Assembly (NCBI GenBank): GCA_032622095.1
Contig: CP136061.1
Location: 261,298,077 to 261,362,076, forward strand
DNA length: 64,000 nt
Direction of reading: 5' to 3'
Source: Siphonodentalium dalli
Taxonomy: Eukaryota; Mollusca; Scaphopoda; Gadilida; Siphonodentaliidae
In this document: piece after piece, positions 46,082 through 57,029 of the stretch
Position numbering within the stretch: position 1 is the first letter of the stretch
Layout: the number at the start of each line of letters is the position of its first letter
Notes under the pieces: model-generated
The model's database searches: none
The model's input: only the letters and a program-made list of their open reading frames with translations
Told to the model about the DNA's origin: nothing
Program-made: the position numbers and the translations under genes

Positions 46082-46607
46082 ACATATTTCTCAGTCATCG
46101 GCAGCCATTTCTATTTAACACGTGTTTCTTTTTTAAATACTGGAAATGGGCGCAAGTTTATGTTCGAAATTGGCCATAGACAGAGATTGAGTCGACAGTG
46201 TGGCTACCCGCATGTGCATCATGTTACCCGTCAACGCGCATAAATATTGCCTCAAACTATAATTAGAGTAACAACCCATATTTTAGCGAATGATGGGTTT
46301 TTTGGTGTTACATATAGTATTACCCACCCGGCTTGCTGTTCCTTGTTGCCGTCTGCTTTCCAGCTGTGTGCGAACAAAGACGTTTTTCTTTGAATTTGAC
46401 AAGAAATCTCAATAGGTTTTCGCTGATTGTTGACGTATGTCACCAACGAGGCTCGGGGCGACGGGTGTCGACATGAGTTGTCGTTCGTAGATTCAATAGG
46501 GGCTCTTTCTGGAAACAATTCTAAAGAGTTAATTGGCGTTTCGTGACATTTCGACTCATTCGCAGTCTGGTAATGTAACACCGAAGCGCGGAAGTCATCA
46601 TTTATAT
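46082..46607. other. unassigned stretch
   Basis: A 142-residue minus-strand frame (46252-46680) spans this and the following repeat. It shows no domain I recognise and overlaps repeated DNA, so I do not call it a gene. Confidence 0.35.
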
Positions 46608-46701
46608 TACTCGAGACGACAGCATCCATTCGTGGATGTATCCAAACTGCAAGACAGGGTTCAGTCCTGTTCATCTTCAAAAAAAGTTTGTGTTCATATG
46701 C
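46608..46701 (+). repeat. direct-repeat unit x, first copy
   Basis: 'gagacgacagcatccattcg' to 'aaaaaaagtttgtgttcata' recurs at 47662-47749. A frame through it ('SKLQDRVQ') vaguely resembles a LINE palm segment, but this is too short to assert. Confidence 0.6.
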
Positions 46702-46705
46702 TTAA

Positions 46706-47174
46706 AGGTACTCAACCCGATAAAACTCCTCTCAATTACTATTTCAATGGCTTCGGGGGTCCAAAATATTTGATTCGAGTCGAGGAAGTCACCCATCAAA
46801 GCTCAGATTTGTTAGATATCGATTTTAGAAATATATTATTTTTCATTATCGGGAATACTATCTGGCCCAGAACTCAGTCAAAATTGCATTAAAATTACCA
46901 CTTGATTTTAGAGTTATTCATCCTTGTCTGTTTGAATAGATTTGGAGTACACATCCAGAGCAGATTACGGCAGTTATTGGTACTCATCTCGAGAACATAA
47001 CAAATTTGAAAAATCAATATCTAATAACTCTGAGCTTTGTTTGATGGGTTCCTCGACTCGAATCAAATATTTTTTACCCCCAAAGCCAAAGAAATAGTAA
47101 TATAGGACCCTCTGATCGGATTGTTGTTGTTGGAATCTGTTGAGATGGGGACCCTCTTTACGGGTTGAGTACCT
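46706..47174 (+). mobile_element. TTAA-type MITE family C, complete reference copy (469 bp)
   Basis: The termini are AGGTACTCAACCCG and CGGGTTGAGTACCT, flanked by TTAA (46702-46705 and 47175-47178). The arms pair further in ('ttgattcgagtcgagga' with 'tcctcgactcgaatcaa'). The flanks 'gttcatatgc' and 'tatggctcagg' are contiguous around a single TTAA at 14680 and 48463. There is no coding capacity. Confidence 0.9.
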
Positions 47175-47209
47175 TTAATATGGCTCAGGTCAGCGACTTA
47201 AGACGGCAG

Positions 47210-47661
47210 CAAGTCTGAATTTAGTGTGCCTGTCATTTGCAAAATGGGGTGCCCAGAGGGTGAATTTAGTGACGCTATCCCGATTGCGGGCTAGCATCAC
47301 TAAATTCACCCTCTAGGGACCTCATTCTGCTTAGGCCTCATCTTCTCCGGAAAGTTTCTTTATAATCAAATTTATATAGAAACTTCTTCACATCATAGAT
47401 TCTATTTCTTGTTTTGTTTAGTTTCTCTATATGTCTTATTATAGCATAATAGAGGTACCCAATGGGTGTACATCACAATATTCAGCATTTGAGAACTTCA
47501 ATCTGAGTATTTGTCTCCCATGGCAGATGAGGCCATGTAGAATGAGGTTCCCAGAGGGGGGTGAATTTAGTTATGCTAGCCCGCTATGCGGGTTAGCGTC
47601 ACTAAATTCACCCTTTGTGGACCTTATTATGCAAATGACAGACACACTAAACTCAGACTTG
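47210..47661. mobile_element. MITE family E, copy 2, with 9-bp flanking repeats
   Basis: CAAGTCTGAATTTAGTGTG at the left mirrors CACACTAAACTCAGACTTG at the right (one mismatch). The flanks are AGACGGCAG (47201-47209) and AGACGACAG (47662-47670), 8 of 9 identical. Two internal hairpins are built from 'ggtgaatttagtgacgcta'. A 9-bp duplication would fit Mutator-like transposition, but one pair is thin evidence. Confidence 0.7.
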
Positions 47662-47749
47662 AGACGACAGCATCCATTCGTGGGTGTATCCAAACTGCAA
47701 GACAGAGTATAGTACTCTTCATCTTCAAAAAAAGTTTGTGTTCATATGC

Positions 47750-48381
47750 ATACATCCATCGCCGGAATGAGGAAACTCATATCTATATGTGAACGAGAAG
47801 CTGATCAGTTAGTTCTCCAATACAATGCACAGAAAACATCAGCCATGTCCCTCATACCTCAAAATTCGGATAAAAAAAACATCCCCGATCTAAGACTCAA
47901 CGGAAAACATCTAAATGTTGTATCAGAGGTGAAATACCTTGGTCACATCATAGACAAAAATTTGAAGGACGACGCAGATATAACAAGGCAGTGTCGATCA
48001 ATATGTGCTCAAAGTAACAGCATTACAAGAAAATTCGCGAGATGCTCACCTGAAGTAAAACGTATACTCTTCCGAAGTTTCGTATCTTCAACATACTGTT
48101 TGCCGTTGTGGTGTAAATATAATAAATCCAACATCCAGAAAATTACCGTATGCTACAACAACGCATACAGAATAATAATGGGATATGAATGGCGTTGTAG
48201 TGCGAGCAATATGTTCGTGAAGGACAACACCTTACCATTCAACATGCTCCGTCGCAAACAGATTCACAGTTTCAGGGATCGCCTTTATTGCTCGAAGAAC
48301 ACAATTGTTGCAGGAATACATAATTCAGACAATCAATTCCAATCAATTTTGTATCAACTGTGGAGTGATCTGCTGTACTGA
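47750..48381 (+). pseudogene. LINE reverse transcriptase C-terminal part
   Basis: About 210 codons from the RT palm/thumb onward: 'EVKYLGHIIDKNLKDDADI' (thumb, compare YLGxxid), 'FRSFVSSTYCLPLWCKYNK' and 'NNAYRIIMGYEWRCSASNMF' are standard downstream blocks of LINE polymerases. The catalytic FADD box and all upstream domains are absent because the element is 5'-truncated. The apparent ATG at 47746 lies in the flanking repeat. The frame itself is uninterrupted to a TGA, so the insertion is not ancient. Confidence 0.85.
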
Positions 48382-48456
48382 GATGAATAACCTATCGGTT
48401 TGGACATTTTATATGGACTTAGTGTCTGAGATAAATAAATAATAATAATATTAATA
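47750..48456 (+). mobile_element. 5'-truncated non-LTR retrotransposon insertion
   Basis: It ends in an A/T-rich 'ataaataaataataataata' tail and is bounded by ATATGC on both sides (47744-47749 and 48457-48462). The flanking repeat F reads straight through a single 'catatgcttaatatg' at 14661, so both ends are defined. It is 707 bp long. Confidence 0.8.
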
Positions 48457-48462
48457 ATATGC

Positions 48463-49067
48463 TTAATATGACACAGGTCAGTGAGTTGCAACTGACGATG
48501 ATCCTATTGGTTTATTTAATCTTTTGACTTTTCAAAATTTACCTGTTTGGTCTTTAAATTTTAAATTTTAAGTTTTACCTTTTTCCTCAAATTAAATTAT
48601 TTTAAGATTCTTTGATTTTAATTATCTACTTTCGACCTGTACGTTCCAAATTACTTTAAAAAAAATCTTTTAAGCCGCTTTGGGACCTTGCTCTCCGACT
48701 CAAAATTTTGCCAAGAACACGAGGAACACAGTATCTGCATGTGGTTGGGACCCTGACCTTAATATATTCCCCCATATTTTGCAGACACTCTCCCCTTGTT
48801 CTTGACATCCATTACATTTTTGCACCACCTTAGTATATGGGTAAACTTATATGACGAATATGTTTAAGTCATTTTTCTTTCTTACTAAAACGAATATGTT
48901 TAAGTCATAATAATCTTTTTACTTACAAAAAGGCCTCTGGTCAACCTCCCAGTGCAATACTCTGACTTGGTCTCTCATTCCAGTGTGCTAGGAGTTACTT
49001 ACCCTGCATGGACTCGTATTACCTGGTCAGACATCCACTTGTATACATGCATTGGTTACACATAAAA
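48463..49067 (+). repeat. dispersed repeat family F, interrupted copy
   Basis: This is the continuation of 47731-47749 beyond the LINE insertion, colinear with 14680-15255 ('gggaccttgctctccgactc', 'gaggaacacagtatctgcat'). Confidence 0.75.
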
Positions 49068-49396
49068 TAATTAAAATAACACACGTTGATTGAGTCTATT
49101 GTGTTTTCCTCCGACCGGCGGTATTTTCTATCCATCTCCGATTAGGCAATTAAAATTACAACCATATTTTGGCATGAGAACCGTTCATATTGAAAACAAA
49201 ATACAATTTACATGTCATTGGTGTGAACAAACTTAGCATAAATCAGACATATTAAATGTCATTCATCGTGTGTGTATATGCATCGACTCGAGTGGGGATG
49301 AGTACATCCAATGATGTATTTTCACATTGTCCCCTTGTTATGCTGGTCTGAGTCCTGTCATCACGTACACAGCATGTGGGGAAATCACTTTTGATT
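49068..49396. other. unassigned stretch
   Basis: Nothing supportable was seen. Confidence 0.35.
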
Positions 49397-49844
49397 GAAA
49401 GCTACTCAATCCGAATTAACGCTCGCAAATTACTATTTCATTGGCTTCTGGGGTAAAAATATTTGATTCGAGTCGAGGAACCCACCCATCAAAGCTCAGA
49501 TCGAGTGATCTCGATGTTTGAAATCTATATTTTTAATTTTAAATGGCCCAGTAAACTGTCGACGAGCGGAATTTCTTTGACCAAATTCCGCATGAAGATG
49601 GATAACTCTAAAATCAAGTGGCTTCTTTCTGTCAGATATTTGACAAACCGGCAAAATTTCGTTGACCATAATGTTGATAAATAACGGGTTTTGGGTAATT
49701 TTATACTATAGTTGACTGTGGTTAGCATTCTTTTTGGGCAAATAATCGATTCTGATAACTGAAGCGGCATTTTAAAAAATGTTATTGTTGTTGTTGTTAT
49801 TGTAATCTGATGATATGGGGACCATCGAATTGGATTGAGTACCT
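49397..49844 (+). mobile_element. TTAA-type MITE family C copy
   Basis: 'gctactcaatccgaattaac' at the left (terminal bases decayed), GGATTGAGTACCT then TTAA (49845-49848) at the right, with the family body in order and (GTT)n at the usual place. Confidence 0.75.
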
Positions 49845-49897
49845 TTAACCTAAACTCTACATTGACAACTGACGAAATACCTTTAAAAGTTTTGTCG

Positions 49898-50038
49898 TTT
49901 ACAATTCTTTTCGCATTATTCAGGGAAACCGAACTGTCCACATTTATTTAATCGGTTAAAAGTTGTTCTGGTTCTATCTAGCCAATTCCCAAATAAATAT
50001 GGACAGTTCGGCTTCTCAGAATAATGCGAAAAGAATTG
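49898..50038. repeat. foldback element, arms about 43 bp
   Basis: 'acaattcttttcgcattatt' then 'gaaaccgaactgtcca' pairs with 'tggacagttcggcttctc' then 'aataatgcgaaaagaatt'. A diverged relative is at about 30157-30243. Confidence 0.75.
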
Positions 50039-50418
50039 GAGCCACCCTGATCGGAGATTACCTCTTAGTGTGTCTTCCCAATGTCGAATTGAGCTACAGT
50101 GACATTGACACTTTCGTTTAACACCCAAATTAATTATAACAGATCATTATGGAAGTCATATCAACCACACTGAACAAAAAACGTCGATTAGTCGAACGCC
50201 GTCGCTAATAAAAGCATTTTTCGAAGACGTTGCGTACATATATAAGGAACCCGATATTGGTATTGTTTGAAGGGGTTTAATTTCCGCGGCGGGGTTCCCA
50301 GTGTGGGACAGCAGCTGCGGTCGACGGACATGCCCATTCAGTGAGGCTGTGCTCTCTTTTGAAACCAGCATTATGCGTCTAGCCTTTAGGATAGGATCGA
50401 TGCAAAAAAATGCGTTAA
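50039..50418. other. unassigned stretch
   Basis: Nothing supportable before the next MITE; it ends in TTAA at 50415-50418. Confidence 0.35.
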
Positions 50419-50789
50419 CCCTTTACCCAACAGAAGGGCCATGTGCCAATGCATTCTCTTATATATGCGAGTCGACCATAGGTCGCCTCGCATATATAAG
50501 AGAATGCATTGGCTTAACACATTGATTGTAAGAAAAAATGGTAAAAAGTGTTAAAAAAAGATTTTTTTTAGGCCAATGCATTCTCTAATATATGCGAGGC
50601 GACCTATGGTCGACTCGCATATATAAGAGAATGCATTGGCACAGGGCATAACTGTAACTATCACAATGTGATCAAGGAGCCGATTCCAATGATATCCATA
50701 TTTGTATGGTTCTATTGAGACAGACCGAAGATATTTTAGGCCGTTGAAGCTTTATTTGGCCGGTTTTGGCCGGTTTGTTGGGTAAAGGG
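50419..50789. mobile_element. TTAA-type palindromic MITE family D, copy 3 (371 bp)
   Basis: Flanks are TTAA (50415-50418, 50790-50793) and termini CCCTTTACCCAACA and TGTTGGGTAAAGGG. It is inverted relative to copies 1 and 2 ('gcataactgtaactatcaca' follows rather than precedes the palindromes). Palindromes are at 50442-50515 and 50572-50641. Confidence 0.9.
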
Positions 50790-51149
50790 TTAATGCTATA
50801 TATGGGTTTATATCATTGAATTTATGTCGTGAGCTTTATAGAGGCACATATTGGTATAAGAAGATTCACAACAACTTGAAACATAAATTAAGACAGTTGA
50901 ATTGGACTCTTGTGGAATATTTATTCATATTGGGTGTTGGATTAAAAAGAAAGATAATCCAATTATGAAATGAGAATTTGGTATGCGGTTGTTCTCAACC
51001 TGGGTATTGGTTGGGAATTCAAACTTAGAAACAACAATTAACGTTCCTTGCTATAGTCTATTTTAGCTTGTATGGTGTAAACCAAGACCGTTTATTTCTC
51101 TTCTTTCTTATAATGGAAAACAGCTAGCTGATCATCATGACTTCTTTAA
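50790..51149. other. unassigned stretch
   Basis: Nothing supportable was seen. Confidence 0.35.
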
Positions 51150-51688
51150 AGGTGGATTATCTCTTTAAAGGTGGATTATCTCTTTGTAAACATGTATTAT
51201 ATAGTTACCGGGGTATAAAATATTAGATTTGAATCGAAGACTGCTGTCCGGAAATGCTTCTATCGATTAATATTAATTTTATTTCGAATACTTTCTGGTC
51301 TAAAAAGGTGTGTTTGTTCAGCTAACGAACAATAGTGGTTACTGTTAACAGAGACCAGAAATTATATTGTGCAATTTTGTCACAAATAAACGTTAATTAT
51401 ACTCATTATCGCTTATATCTGTGGAACAAAACAGTACAAACAACCAATCTGTGACATTTGACATTCGTTGCGTAGCCGTAGGAACAGCCCAGTGCTCTAT
51501 ATCGCAATACGGTCTCATCCGAATGGTCGGTTCTAAAAATAGTAACATAAATGGGCCCGATTTAATATTCGAAATAAAATCAATATTAATTGATAGAAGC
51601 TTTTCCGGACATAGGTCTTCAGTTCATATCTATTATTTTATACACACGCAACTATTTAAAATTTGTTATTTAAAGAGATAATCCATCT
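51150..51688. mobile_element. TTAA-type foldback element, arms about 150 bp
   Basis: The left arm ('aggtggattatctctttgta'-type start, 'aatcgaagactgctgtccgg', 'attttatttcgaata') mirrors the right ('tattcgaaataaaat', 'ccggacataggtcttcagtt', 'aaagagataatccatct'). The left flank is TTAA, with the terminal 19 bp duplicated (TTAA at 51146 and 51165); the right flank reads TGAA. Confidence 0.75.
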
Positions 51689-52168
51689 TGAACATTCTCC
51701 AGATCATATATATAATGTCCATTATGTTGATGCATGAACGACATATAAGCACAGTACAAAGGCATCGACACCGCATAAGTCACTCGTATATAAACCTGCC
51801 ACAGCTATGATGAACTCAACACTGGTTGTTTGTGAAACGATTGGCATTTCGTAGTTAGCAAAGTCGCTTAAACCGTCGATAATTTCAACATAAAACATGG
51901 CTTAACTGCATGGCTTATTTTTCATTGAGATTGCCCATTAATTAAAGGGCACGTAGACTGGCTACTATTTCATGGCATTTGCATACTTCTAATTAAGAAA
52001 ACGTTAGTGAAAGATTAGTTAATTGGGCACCTCTGTCCCAATTGCCATCGCTTTGTGTGCTGTGCTTGTAGCCTGTGTTGAGGGTACTGAAGTATCGGTG
52101 ACGATATTACCTATTTATCCGTACCCGTTGCACGAGTATCGAAAACTCGCTAATAATTACATGTGATC
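51689..52168. other. unassigned stretch
   Basis: Nothing supportable before the poly-T that marks the LINE 3' end. Confidence 0.35.
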
Positions 52169-55100
52169 TTTTTTTTTCAATTCAATAAGTTTTTATTTGA
52201 TATTTATAGAATAATAACATGTTATATACAACAGGATCCCACAAAAGCTGGGCTTATGAGGGCAGGACCCTTATACAAATATATGAGATTAATATTATAT
52301 TGATATTAAAGTTGCTGTGTATATTTACAGGTGGTGCAATGGTGTGCGACAAATATAAAGATTTTGGGGATGGGTATGGGAGGGGTGTGGGCAGGGGGGA
52401 GGGGTGTGGGCATGTCACAGTTCACAGTATATTTTCATGTTGCAATCATATAATTGGTCATGTAAATACCAAGTTCCTTCTCATGCTGCGACCTGATGTA
52501 GATGCATCATATCACAACCCACATGAGTCGATCCAGGACATCTAAATATTATATTAGAATTTATTTACTTATACATGAAATTACTATATATAGATGCAGA
52601 GGTTGAGACATGTTTCGATAGATTAGATTTGGTTCATTCTGAGTTATCCATTGGTTAATGTACGGATTTCAGTATGGGATGACACGTTAGATATATAATA
52701 CATGCAGATGAAATATTCAGACTGTTCATTCCCTCACCATGTAGGGCTAATCAGAGTAGGAGGAATTATACATTAAGAGTATGAAACAATAAGGAGCTTG
52801 TCCTAATCTGAATAGCCCTGTGGTGACAGAACTCTGTTTTGTACTAATATTAGAGTACATGTTGGTAACCAGGGAGGAGTACTATTCAGTGGGGGAGGTT
52901 GGTTTATGTTGCTTGTTAATGAAATATTCTTTCAGATATTTTGAGTAATTGCTATCAATTTCTATTCTGAGTTTGCAGTCAGTTGGTAGTTCATTCCACA
53001 GGCATCTGGCTCTGGTTGATATGGCATTTTTTGCTTTTTTCGTTCTTTTAAATACACAGAATAGATTTGAATTAGCTTTGGACCGTGTATTGTAATTATG
53101 GATATCATGTAGGCTTGTAAATAGGGAAGTCAGTGATTTAGGGAGTTTCTTGTGGTGGAAATCATGTAAAATTTTAAGCAGTTGCATATTTCCAATGTCT
53201 TCAAGCAGTAATAAGTTGTGTTTCTTGCATATTTCCTGTGTATTTTTATTATTTCCATATGACAGTGTTGCAATTGCTCTGTTTTGTATTTTTTCAAGTT
53301 TTTGAAGATTTTTCACTGTTGTTGCACTCCATATAGCATTACAATAGGTGAGATATGGGATAATAAGTATCGAATAAAGTGATTTCATCGTATCGTTTGG
53401 TACAAACTCACTAACCTTACGCATGACTCCTAGGTTTCTAGATAATTTATTGATAATTGTATCCACATGTAAATCCCATGACAAAGTTTCTTCAATATTA
53501 ATTCCTAGGAATTTAGTGTTTTTAACCCTTTGGACCAGTTTATCATTAATTTTTAGTTCCGGTAGAAAATTTAACGACTTACAAAGATCTGTATTTGTGA
53601 AAAGCATATAGTTTGTTTTATAAAGATTTAAAGATAATTTGTTAGCTAGAAACCATTTGTTCATTGCCTCCATTTCTTTGTTAACAACATCATAAGCATT
53701 AATAATGTCTTTATCTGAGTAAAATGCATTTGTATCATCAGCAAATAGTATTACCTTTAATTTTTTGCACACATTTGGAAGATCATTCATGTATATAAGA
53801 AAGAGATGAGGGCCAAGTATTTATCCCTGTGGCACGCCACAGGTTATATTTGTTTGGCATGAAAAGTTGCCTTCGTACAGTACAGATTGCTTTCTATTTG
53901 ACAGGTAGCTGCGGAACCAGTTCAGTGCAACCCCCCGACAACCATAGTGTTCAAGTTTATTAATCATTATATTGTGGTTTATTGTGTCAAATGCCTTGGA
54001 TAAATCTAAAAATACTCCAATGGTGTGTTCTTTTTTATCTAAAGCTTGAGTTATTTTTTCTAATAAATCAGTTAAAGCAAGAATAGTTGAGTGATTTTTT
54101 CTGAAGCCATATTGGCTACTATATAGAATATTGTATTTTGTAAGGTATTTATCCATTCTGTTGTACATCAGTTTTTCAAGAATTTTTGAGAAAATGGGTA
54201 GCACAGATACTGGCCTGTAGTTACTTAGAATTGTTGGGTCTTTAGATTTGTAGATTGGAATAACTTTAGCTACCTTCATGAGATCTGGGAATATGCCATT
54301 AGATAGGGAGAGATTACAGATATGTGTAATGGGTTTAATAATAAATTCGGAACATGTCTTCAGAATAGAACATTTCAGTTCATCAATACCTGCCGCCTTT
54401 TTAGAATTGATATTTTTTAATAAATCAAGGATCTCAAATTCATCAGTTGGGTGTGTAAAAAAAGAAGAAGTCTTGGGCTGATTAAGGTAGTCTGAAGGAT
54501 TTTCACAAGATGTTATCTTGGCAGCAAGGTTTGGTCCAATATTCGTGAAAAACTCATTAAATTTGGCAGCAATTTCCTTCTTGTCATTGATGTATTTATT
54601 TTCATATAAGAACTCTGTTGTGGTGCTGTTACTCGATTTTTTGTTGAGAATGTTTTTGATTAGTTTCCATGTAGCATTAATGTTACTTTCATACTGTTGG
54701 AACTTACTATGATAAAAATGCTGCTTAGAAGTTCGAATAATTGAGTTTACTTTATTTCTATACTTCTTGTATTGCTCATTATTATATTTTGTTCTGTCTT
54801 TTATGAATATTTTATAAAGTTTATTCCTTCTTCTGATGGAGTTCAGTATACATGTACCTGTTGTTATCCATGGATTTTGATTATTAGATATTTGGACTTT
54901 CTTTCTCTTTTTTGGGAAGTTAAGATTATAAGTGCTCATTATTTTACCATGAAATATGTTATAGGCTTCATTGCAGTCCTGGTTATAAAGTACTGTGCTC
55001 CAGTCAGCCACTGAGATATCGTTGATGAAATTTTTTATGTTTTTCTTTGAATAGTCTCTTTGGTAAATAAAAATATCTTTGTTGGTTACTTTTTTGGCTC

Positions 55101-56352
55101 CATTATCCACAAGAAGGTAAATCGGCAAGTGATCAGTTATGTCTTCCACAAAAATACCTGCGTAAAATGATGAAGAGAGATGACAGTTGGAGAATATGTT
55201 GTCAATGAGGGTTGCGCGGAATTCTGTAATTCTGGTGGGTTTAGTTATTGTTGGCAGGAACATAAATGACTTCAATAGGTTTAAGAAGTTCTTTCCACTG
55301 GTATTATAATTATTTATGTTTATGTTGAAATCACCCATCAGGAAGCATTCTTTTTTTTCTTTATGTATTTGAGTTAGAACTGTTTCAAGTTTTTCAAGAA
55401 ATGTGTCGACATCAGAATTGGGGCATCGATATATACAACCTACTAGTTGGTTCTTGTTTTTATGATCAGGGATTTCAATAAATAAGCTTTCAAAGTTTTC
55501 CGTGAATATAGATAAGTCTGTTCGAACTTGAGCTTTAAGGTTATCATTAACATATATTCCAACCCCACCCCCCTTTCTGTCATTCCTATGGTTTTCATAT
55601 AAACTGTAACTCCCCATTTTTGTCAGATCAATTGGAGACTCATCTTTCAGCCATGTTTCAGTAACGCCTATTATATCAAATCTATGTCTACAAGCATGAA
55701 GGAAAGTAGATAATTTATCTATATTTTTCATTAAAGAGCGTATGTTGAAATGAATTATTGAAGATGATATATTTTTATTCAACTGTTTCAGTTTATCATT
55801 GAATTCTTCAAGAAGAATATAATTGGAGGAGTTTTCAGCATTTATTGGGTCTAAGTTATAGTCATCGTCATCCAGTTGGGATTCCTTACGAAAGTCATCA
55901 TTCAGGGTGAATGGGTTCATTAGTAAGGGATCTTTTGAGGTGACATTTGAATGAACATAATCGTGTTTCATATAAAATAAAGCCAACCGAAACAGTGCCT
56001 CTTCTTCTATATGATTAAATGGTAGTATAGATGCAATACAATGGTGACAAAACCATGTTTTTTCATCATCAACAAGCTTTATGAAGTCTGCTTTTGAAAG
56101 TTTAGAACAACTTAGATGGATCCATTGATTACACAGGTCACAGCACAAGGAATCTTGGTTATTTCGCACTGATTTTTTGCAAGTGGAGCATGGGTATTTC
56201 AAGGGCATAGTAATGGACAGGGTGAGTGGGGCGGGTGAGGTGGGGGATATAAGGTCTGTGGAGTTGTTTTTCTTGCGGATATGCCAAATGGGGGATGTCA
56301 CAAATATATGTATTAAGTTGGGGGCGAGAGAGAAATGCTTTGTTTTTTTCAA
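52169..56352 (-). mobile_element. near-complete non-LTR retrotransposon (CR1/L2/Jockey-like)
   Basis: Read on the minus strand, a leader is followed by one long coding region (56352 to 52882), a 3' UTR of about 700 bp, an AATAAA signal (complement of 52192-52197) and a poly-A tail (complement of the T run at 52169-52177). Upstream of the first ATG, at about 56470-56580, 'gggaagatagacatgcatat' is repeated three times, perhaps a promoter-bearing 5' UTR. I could not find a target-site duplication. Clade assignment is from domain order and motif style only. Confidence 0.85.
52882..56352 (-). pseudogene. LINE ORF2: PHD finger, APE endonuclease, reverse transcriptase
   Basis: One frame of about 1156 codons is broken by a single TAA at 53821-53823, directly after RT motif GVPQG and before ILGPHLFLIYMNDL. 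Otherwise it is open. An ATG at about residue 49 is as plausible a start as the first. Domains in order: PHD-type finger at about 55-105 (CSTC, CDLC, H79, C82, FCHHC); APE-type endonuclease at about 200-415 with N204, E233 in VTETWL, GDFN near 341-344, LIDNIF and TDH near 408; RT from about 690 with NYRPVS, FLDLSKAFD (motif A), GVPQG (motif B), and beyond the stop FADDT (motif C) and 'NTKFLGINIEETLSWDLH' (thumb). As it stands the product would lack motif C and the thumb. Confidence 0.9.
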
Positions 56353-56469
56353 GGGTTTGTCAAGTATTGAAAAAATAAATGCTTATCGGTACGTAATCAG
56401 TCAATATTGAGGTGGGTAATTGTCGCTAAACATAGTTATGTTTTCCCATTTTACTTAGGCGTACAGGTA

Positions 56470-56580
56470 TATATGAAAGGGAAGATAGACATGCATATGA
56501 AGTAATGAAGGGGAAGATAGACGAAGATAGACATGCATATGAAGTAATGAGGGGGAAGATAGACATACATATGTTACAAT
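56470..56580. repeat. short tandem repeat, 'gggaagatagacatgcatat'
   Basis: Three imperfect copies, each followed by 'gaagtaatgaaggg' or similar. It lies at the presumed 5' side of the LINE. Confidence 0.65.
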
Positions 56581-56847
56581 TATTACATGCACAGATCAGA
56601 CAAATATTAAGGGTATACATATATAGCATGCAACATATAATGAAATATATGAGATGTATACATAACATCAGACAATATTAGCTGTACAAGACATTACGTA
56701 ATGTTATGGTCTGAGGGATATCGAAGTCGGAACCTCGCGCCAGATTAATGTCGACGAATCGTTCGCTGGGAGAGCTTGTATAATATAAGGGGTTCGTTCC
56801 GTTACAGACTCTAGGCGTTCCGCATTATTCTACTCGTCCGAAATACG

Positions 56848-56898
56848 ACTTCCTGTTAAATTAGCCAATCATCAAGTAGTAAAATCCAAGATGGCTGC
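56848..56898 (+). promoter_or_regulatory. TATA-less promoter cluster: ETS, CCAAT, YY1-like
   Basis: ACTTCCTG (56848-56855) is an ETS/GABP core, AGCCAATCA (56863-56871) a CCAAT box, and AAGATGGCTGC (56888-56898) a YY1-like element, all within 51 bp. In animal genes the last often overlaps the transcription start. No TATA box is evident. Orientation and distance fit transcription of the large frame at 58098. Confidence 0.55.
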
Positions 56899-57029
56899 GC
56901 CCATGAAACTTGCAGAAAGTTGGATATTGAAGGAGTCGTCCGCCAACTTGACCTTTGTGGCGACCTTTGCGATTTGACCTTTAGCATTGCGCGCAATATT
57001 TTGACCGCCATTCTTAACTCCTGGGAGCG
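56891..57029 (+). other. candidate 5' non-coding exon of the transposase-like gene
   Basis: It is proposed from the YY1-like site to the donor GCG|GTAGGT (intron G at 57030). A 28-codon upstream frame (ATG 56891) ends in TGA before the donor, so the exon would not extend the large protein in that frame. Confidence 0.45.

Noticed and set aside
46252-46680. 142-residue minus-strand frame
   Set aside because: No recognisable domain, and it overlaps direct-repeat unit x that is present elsewhere as non-coding DNA.
56891-56977. 28-codon frame starting at the YY1-like ATGG considered as a small protein
   Set aside because: Too short and without a recognisable feature; more likely an upstream frame in a 5' non-coding exon, or chance.
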